Part shown: piece by piece, positions 7,077 through 12,073 of the stretch
How the letters are laid out: each line of letters starts with the position of its first letter
Numbering within the stretch: the first letter of the stretch is position 1
Assembly (NCBI GenBank): GCA_024196135.1
Contig: JAMQCK010001098.1
Span: 1-12,073, forward strand
Direction of reading: 5' to 3'
DNA length: 12,073 nt
Source of the DNA: Pleurotus ostreatus/Saccharomyces cerevisiae fusant
Lineage: Eukaryota; Opisthokonta
Program-made: the position numbers and the translations under genes
The notes under the pieces: model-generated
Told to the model about the DNA's origin: nothing
Databases searched by the model: none
The model's input: the letters and a program-made list of their open reading frames with translations, nothing else

Positions 7077-8676
7077 ATGTCTGACGTGCAGTACTACCCG
7101 TTGGCGCCAGACGATATTGCCTCGATGAAGAACATTGTTATGCAGACGGGTGTAGACTGCTTGTTCTATGGTGGGTACCTCTCGTCGTATTTTCATTTCT
7201 TCAGATTCCTACATGGTCCCTCAGGTATTCAAGGAGCACTATTCATTGCCGCATGTGCGATGCTTGCGTGAGTAATCCACTGCTGCAGTCCCGCGCCAAA
7301 GATGCTGATTCTCCGTTCTTTGCTCAGGCGTCAGGACAACCGCTCGCGCGCGGTCGCTGTTGCCATCGTCGGGCTGTTCTTGTCCTCGCTAGTCGGCGTG
7401 GTCCTGAACATGATGTTCTACCTCGTCCAAATACCGACGTTTGGCTGGGGCTTGGACAGTATATGGGACTTGCTAGTCCGCATGAACGTCGCGATTGCGT
7501 CGACGTACCGCTTCAATGTACGTCTTGACTACTGCTCGTTTACCTCGTTGGAAGTCGCAATCGTTGATATGTCCCTTAGTACTTCGTCAGCGATGCCATC
7601 GTCGTATGGAGGGCATGGGTCCTGTGGCCGAATAGTCGGCTGGCGAAGGGCGCATTGTGTGTATGCCTGGCTGGAAGCTTGGGTGAGTAGACCTTCTGCC
7701 TTCGCCTCATTCAAGCCTCAATTGATGTCTCAGTCGGCGTCATCGTCGAATGCGTCTGGACGGTAGAAGACCTCGTAGAAGGAGAGCCGGCCATACGAAC
7801 GCTCATGATGACCGTCCCACTGCTGGCTACCAACGTCGTAGCCACGGCTTTGGTGGGCATACAAGTCTGGTACGACCCTCTCCTCTCTTAACCACCCACC
7901 GCATGCGCTAACCCGTCGCCCAGGATTTACCGCCGCGACATCAAGGGCTCCTTCGGGCCAGTAACAAAAACGACACGGGTTGAGAAGGTCCTCCTCTTGC
8001 TCGTCGAGTCCGGCTTAGTATACTGCTTGATATGGGTATGCCGACTGCTCAGACGGTGGAAGTTGATGCTCATTAAACCTCAGGTCATCTACCTCGTCAT
8101 CAACCTCACTGAGGGCCCGAACACACTCATGGCGTACGGGGTCATCAGCACCGCGTACCATACAATTGCGGTAGGTGTCCAACATTGCCTTGAAGGGCTT
8201 CAGAGCGAAGCCGCCGCGTTGCACAGGCCTACCATTCCATAGTAAAGACTTTCCTTTGCTGACACGCCATCGCACAGGGCATCTACCCTACATTGATCGT
8301 GCTAGCCGTTGCCATGCAGCGCACGAGCATGCACACGACCTTCGGGGCGCAACCAACACTCTCGATCTTCTTCGCGGAATCAGGCAAGGGGAAAGCGCCG
8401 ACGAGTTCAACACAGGAAGATAGTATGGAATTCGCAAGCCCAAGCCAAGGAGATGCGTTAAGCTCACAACCTGGGAGTATCAGCTCGCACTTCAGCGATG
8501 TCCGCTCGCATCCTGGGAATACTACCTCACAGTGCGACGATATCCCACCTCTCCCCGGGAATATCGCGGCACCCGATGCGAACGACGAGTGCTTCGTACC
8601 ATCGACAGATATCTATGACCAGGGACGGGAGAGCATTGTTATGTCCGCAAGGCACCCCTCAATAGACCGTTGTTGA
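7077..8676 (+). CDS. Seven-helix membrane protein, Agaricomycete orphan receptor-like, copy 1
   Basis: Eight exons, 7077-7170, 7225-7267, 7328-7517, 7580-7682, 7734-7869, 7924-8035, 8084-8170 and 8278-8676, encode 387 residues. Junctions were fixed by frame and by alignment with the paralogue at 9143. Hydrophobic segments lie near residues 22-46, 53-79, 95-118, 131-153, 166-189, 210-232 and 243-268. Conserved landmarks shared with the paralogue are MQTGVD, RFN at the end of exon 3, SDAIVVWRAWVLWP (113-126), LLVESGLVYCLIW, TEGPNTL and GIYPT-IVL. A hydrophilic Ser-rich tail of about 117 residues follows and contains three 14-residue repeats (317-358). The topology suggests an N-out receptor-like protein with a cytoplasmic tail. 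Agaricomycetes carry large expanded families of this kind with no known ligand; I cannot assign one. It is neither an Ste3 pheromone receptor nor an opsin by any motif I can see. Confidence 0.85.
8461..8586 (+). repeat. 42-nt in-frame tandem repeat in the receptor tail
   Basis: Three units, 8461-8502, 8503-8544 and 8545-8586, each encode 14 residues with a P-G-(S/N) core (SSQPGSISSHFSDV, RSHPGNTTSQCDDI, PPLPGNIAAPDAND). The array is absent from the paralogue's tail. Confidence 0.75.
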
Positions 8677-8683
8677 CAATGCG

Positions 8684-8797
8684 CCGACGAAGGGTGGTCA
8701 GAAGCCTCGTAAAGGTAGGCGTGAGCCCCGTCGTAGGGTGGTCCAGGGCGGGTACCTCGCAAGGGTGGGCGGGGCTTCCTCCTAGGGTGAGCGCAGA
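8684..8797. repeat. Degenerate minisatellite between the two receptor genes, five units
   Basis: Units start at about 8684, 8705, 8727, 8755 and 8778 (20-28 nt) and share CC-TCG-T/C-A-AGGGTGG-(C/T)-C-like cores; a sixth start (CCTCGTGG) follows. Units are too divergent and irregular for a CRISPR array. It begins 8 nt after the stop codon of copy 1. Confidence 0.7.
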
Positions 8798-8976
8798 CCT
8801 CGTGGCCATCATATGCAAGTGAATGTCACGCTGGTATGCTCATATCTTCCATCGATGCTGATCTTCTCAGCGCCTGCGCTTGCGCTCTCATATGGAGGGG
8901 CAAGGGCGGAGTCCGATTCCCACGTAGCTGACAGCGTCTGTTAAGGTTCGTACCCAGCGATTGTTCCCCTGCTATA

Positions 8977-9016
8977 GTATAAGACCGGCGCAGATGGTAT
9001 AAGACCACCGCTGAAG
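8977..9016 (+). promoter_or_regulatory. Duplicated TATA-like element of receptor gene 2
   Basis: GTATAAGACC occurs at 8977-8986 and 8997-9006, exactly 20 nt apart, as the start of a 20-bp direct repeat with a decayed second half. The two lie about 165 and 145 nt upstream of the ATG at 9143. Between them and the ATG is a C/T-rich leader (9099-9134). Promoter role is inferred from position. Confidence 0.5.
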
Positions 9017-9142
9017 TGACTGCGCTATCTTGGTCTGCATGTTCGTGGACTGCTGACATGTGCTGTGCTGTGTGTCGTCAGCGCGCAGGCTTCATAACAC
9101 TGTTCTCTGCTCTCCCTCCTTCTTCCTCCTTCTAGCGCCAGG

Positions 9143-10612
9143 ATGTCTACGATGCAGTCGCTGCCGCTTGCACCAGGAGATGTCAGCGTCGTGCAGTTCA
9201 TCATTATGCAGACGGGCGTTGATTTCCTGTTTTATGGTATGCGTGCATTGTCCTTTTGCACTCTTCAAGTGATCCACTGACCTCGTACCTAGGGATTCAG
9301 GCGGCGCTGTTCGTTGCTGCCTCTTCCATGCTTGCGTGCGTAGTCTGCAAAAATTGTTTCCGCAATAAAGCTCTCTAGCTCATCTGCTATCCGTCAGGCG
9401 TCAGGAAAATCGCTCTCGCATCGTCACAGCTGCTATTGTTGGCCTCTTCGTGTCTTCTACCATCGCAGTAGCGGTGGACGTCTCGTTCTATGTCATCCAG
9501 ATGCCGGCATTCGGGGCTGCTCCCATCGACCTTGTGGGTCTGCTCACTCGCATGAATATTGTAATTGGGGTAGCTTTTCGCTTCAATGTGCGTGCACGAT
9601 GGATTCTCGGTGCTGTAAAAGGATCTGACAGACAGCGTAGTACATCGTCAGCGATGCCATAGTGGTATGGCGAGCGTGGGTTCTATGGCCAGACAGCCGC
9701 CTTGCTCGGGCGGTTTTGCTGTTTTGCATGACCGGCAGTATAGGTGAGTGAGGTCCACCATTTGACTGGTGAGTCAACTCACCCTCCATACTTTTTAGTC
9801 GGTCTCATCATCGAGGAGGTCTGGGCCGTAGAATCTCTGTACTCTGAGGAAGAGCCTCCCTTGAAGACCCTCATGATGACGATTCCACTCTTGTTGACAA
9901 ATGTTGTCGCAACAACGCTTATAGGCCTACAAGTTTGGTTCGTTTGCAGGCCTCCTTGCGGTTGCGTAAGTATTCACGACCCCTCGTAGGTATTTCCGTC
10001 GCAACGTGCAAGGTATCTTAGGCCCCTGGGCGACGACAAGAGTGGGGAAGATACTTGTCTTGCTCGTCGAGTCTGGTCTGATTTACTGCCTGATATGGGT
10101 ACGGCCACCACTCCTTTAGCAAGTCATCGAGCTCACGACTTCTACAGGCCGTATACCTCGTCATCAACATTACCGAAGGACCAAATACGCTCGCGGTCTA
10201 CGGCGTGATCACCGCTGCATACCATTCCATAGCCGTACGTCCACTCTTTTCCGCTACAAGGCGCTCGACTGAAAGCATCCTCTTGCTATAGGGCATATAT
10301 CCCACCTTCATCGTCCTGGTGGTTGCGATGCAACGCTCCGCGGCGGAGTCGATATGCGAGACACGAGTGTCCCATTCCGTCCATTTCGCGAGCTCAGCGA
10401 AAGGGAAGGGACGCTCAACTGATGACACCGGTACCACCACCGATACATACACCAATGCGACGACCACCGGCGAGGATCTATCATGGCCAGGGCATCCTCC
10501 ATCCGGCCTAGGGACATCTGAAGAGCGTATTCCACTGTCGACGATATCTGGTCAAAGCGAGGCTGAGGAGATAACTGAAAGGACTTCAGAAATTCGTGAC
10601 ACGGACCCTTGA
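9143..10612 (+). CDS. Seven-helix membrane protein, Agaricomycete orphan receptor-like, copy 2
   Basis: Eight exons, 9143-9236, 9293-9335, 9398-9587, 9641-9743, 9799-9937, 9990-10098, 10148-10234 and 10292-10612, encode 361 residues. Exons 1, 2, 3, 4 and 7 match copy 1 exactly in length (94, 43, 190, 103, 87 nt) and all intron phases agree. Exon 5 is one codon longer and exon 6 one codon shorter, so both proteins reach the end of exon 6 at residue 226. Shared blocks include MQTGVDFLFYGIQ, RFNYIVSDAIVVWRAWVLWP, KTLMMTIPLL, LVLLVESGLIYCLIW, NITEGPNTL and GIYPTFIVL. Seven hydrophobic segments fall at the same places. The tail (about 91 residues after QR) is Ser/Thr-rich, unlike that of copy 1, and lacks the 14-residue repeats. 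The pair clearly arose by tandem duplication; ligand and pathway are unknown. Confidence 0.85.
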
Positions 10613-10682
10613 CGATCTGCGATTCCAATGTTGTATAGTACTGTACACGATGCAGATAAATAACGACAAGCAAGCCCAAAGC
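10613..10682. other. 70-nt convergent intergenic spacer
   Basis: It separates the stop of receptor gene 2 (10610-10612, plus) from the stop of the Ctf4 gene (10683-10685, minus). It includes GATAAATAAC (10656-10665), a loose poly(A)-signal-like sequence on the plus strand that reads GTTATTTATC on the minus. The two 3' UTRs must overlap unless both are shorter than this spacer. Confidence 0.7.
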
Positions 10683-12073
10683 CTACGTACTCATCGACTC
10701 CTGCGTCTGCGTGAAAGCCGGCGTCTCCTCTATAATCTGCCTGCCGACGTATTCCTGGCTATCGTCGTCCACCATCACAGGCTGACTGCTGGGGACCAGG
10801 ACCTGCGACTTTTCGGGCACCAGGGTGGTCGCGTCGGACATCGGCACGTCCGCGTCCTGCGTCTCGGGTTGCGTCTCTTGGGTTTCCTCCTGCGTCTCTG
10901 GAGTTTCCTCCTGCGTATCCTGCGTCTGGGATTCGGGAGCGTCTGAAGGCCCTGGTGTAGCGGCTTTCGGCTCGGGCGCTTTCTTCTTGCCCCGCTTCGC
11001 ATCGTTGCCTGGTCCAGGTGGCAGTCCGAAGAGCGTCGTTTGCTTTGGCCCAGCAGACTTCTTGTCTTTCCCGAGGGGCCCGAACGCGCCTGCGATGCGA
11101 GGTCAGCCACGAGTAGCCGGGAGGAAGGGTAAAGTGAACTTACGCTTGGGCTTCGCTGCGCCCGTCTCCGCCGCGTCGACCTTCTCGAAGAAGCTCTCGC
11201 TCTTCTGTATGGTCTTGTTGCCATCACCAGCCTTCTTGGCAAAAGGATTGCGGTTCGTATCCTGACCAGACTTTCGCGCAAAGGGGTTCGTCTCTGAAGT
11301 GACTGTTAGCATGGACTTGCAAGTTTGTAATGCACGAATGCGTACTCTGCTTCGGCGGCGGCGCATACGAAGAGGACACCTCAAGGTCGTCAAACTCATC
11401 GCGTTTGCGCTTCTCAGGCGAAGGAGGCGAGGGCGACTTGTACGACGGCGTCGGCGGCGGCATATTCGCCGCCGCATTGCTCGAGAACCTCGAGTGCTCC
11501 ACCACTGGTACCGCCCTCTCTAGCCCCGGACGCCTAATCGGCTCCGGCGGCACCGCACTCGAGAACAGGCCCCGCGCCGTGCTCGCACTCGCCACCGGTA
11601 CCGGCAGCCTCCTCGGCGCACTGTCCGTCCGTATCCACCTCTGCCTCTTCTCCCTCTCCTCCTCCAGCCTCTCCTCCGCATCCGCTCGATCCTCCTTGAG
11701 TAGGTACACTTTCTCAGTGAACCCGGGCATCTTGTAAAAGTCGCCGATCTTCGCCGCGAGGTCGAAGGAGTGGGTGTTGGAGAGGAGCTTGGTGAGCTCG
11801 ATGGCGCGGGGGATGTTGGCGTCCTTGCAGGCGGCTTGGATGAGTTTGATGAGTTCTTTGTCGATGGCGTGTTCGCGGGTGGAGACGTCGTCGGAGGTGA
11901 GCTCGTCGCCGAGGGCGTCGCGGGAGGCTTCGAGGTGCATGAGTTCGCGCTCGAGGCTGATGAGACGTTAGCACGATGCGCGAGATGTAAAAGGTCGACT
12001 TACGCTTCATTTCCTGGGTCATCCCTGCGGAAAGGCAAGCGAATGTCGATTTCCTGGATAAGGGGTCTCGGGA
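10683..12073 (-). CDS. CTF4: Ctf4/Mcl1/WDHD1 replisome adaptor, C-terminal part (5' end outside window)
   Basis: Exons 12073-12004, 11956-11346, 11293-11144 and 11089-10683, with introns of 47-54 nt, give the last 411 residues. The fragment opens with [12 protein letters not shown] and runs into a helical block, [20 protein letters not shown]...[33 protein letters not shown] (about 55-109). This is the C-terminal end of the SepB/Ctf4 trimerisation region, which in the family links CMG helicase with DNA polymerase alpha-primase and other clients. A charged coil (about 110-132), a Pro/Ser-rich linker and a KRKR basic patch follow. Next are twin NPFA(R/K)K motifs, a [10 protein letters not shown] block, a [11 protein letters not shown] block (292-302) and an SQ/TQ-rich acidic tail (330-406). 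The WD40 propeller and most of the beta-propeller/SepB domain lie beyond 12073. No HMG box, as found in animal WDHD1, is present. Nuclear, chromatin-associated role by family. Confidence 0.9.
10701..10931 (-). other. SQ/TQ cluster region of Ctf4
   Basis: Residues 330-406 of the fragment contain twelve SQ or TQ dipeptides, seven of them in 330-354 (for example [14 protein letters not shown]). The DNA shows a matching run of CTGCGTCTC-like units on the plus strand. SQ/TQ clusters are recognised substrates of ATM/ATR-type kinases; phosphorylation here is inferred. Confidence 0.75.

Noticed and set aside
7529..7714. Minus-strand frame inside receptor gene 1
   Set aside because: Antisense to exon 4, which is conserved in length and sequence with the paralogue.
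8684..8797. CRISPR array
   Set aside because: Units are of unequal length and degenerate, without constant repeats and unique spacers, and the DNA is eukaryotic.
10825..11265. Plus-strand frame rich in [11 protein letters not shown] repeats
   Set aside because: It is the antisense of the SQ/TQ-coding repeats of Ctf4; the minus strand has consistent splice sites and family motifs.

Overview
The window is fungal nuclear DNA, most likely from an Agaricomycete basidiomycete and perhaps a polypore. Every recognisable gene is split by many short introns (mostly 47-62 nt, a few of 72-124 nt) with GT...AG borders. The families present (a macrofage-activating-glycoprotein-like GPI protein, an Agaricomycete-type seven-helix receptor pair, Ctf4, a mitochondrial TFB-type factor) fit that assignment. 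I resolved splice sites by hand from frame continuity, motif continuity and, for the receptor pair, comparison of the two copies.

Layout. 1-596 (-): 5' part of a gene for a small secreted protein, running off the left edge. 597-2106: gene-poor, with a TATA box for that gene and several layers of degenerate direct repeats. 2107-3411 (-): complete five-exon gene for a secreted, Ser-rich, GPI-anchored macrofage-activating-glycoprotein-like protein. 3549-4083: a MITE-like non-autonomous DNA transposon with about 89-bp terminal inverted repeats and a TA target duplication; it fills most of the divergent promoter. 4185-6074 (+): complete seven-exon gene for a mitochondrial transcription factor B/Mtf1-type protein of the rRNA dimethylase fold. 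6075-7076: gene-poor, with short repeats and a TATA box. 7077-8676 and 9143-10612 (+): two tandem, eight-exon paralogues for seven-helix membrane proteins, separated by a degenerate minisatellite. 10683-12073 (-): C-terminal 411 residues of Ctf4/Mcl1/WDHD1, converging on the second receptor with only 70 nt between stop codons.

These are independent fungal loci, not an operon or obvious cluster. The points of most interest are: (1) the inverted-repeat element that forms most of the shared promoter of the GPI-protein and mitochondrial-factor genes; (2) the receptor duplication, in which five of eight exons keep exactly the same length and the others change by compensating codons or in the tail; (3) a dense SQ/TQ cluster at the Ctf4 C-terminus, a likely checkpoint-kinase target; and (4) a recurring 20-23 bp periodicity in degenerate tandem repeats in most gene-poor stretches. 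I see no CRISPR array, rRNA, convincing tRNA or autonomous transposase.
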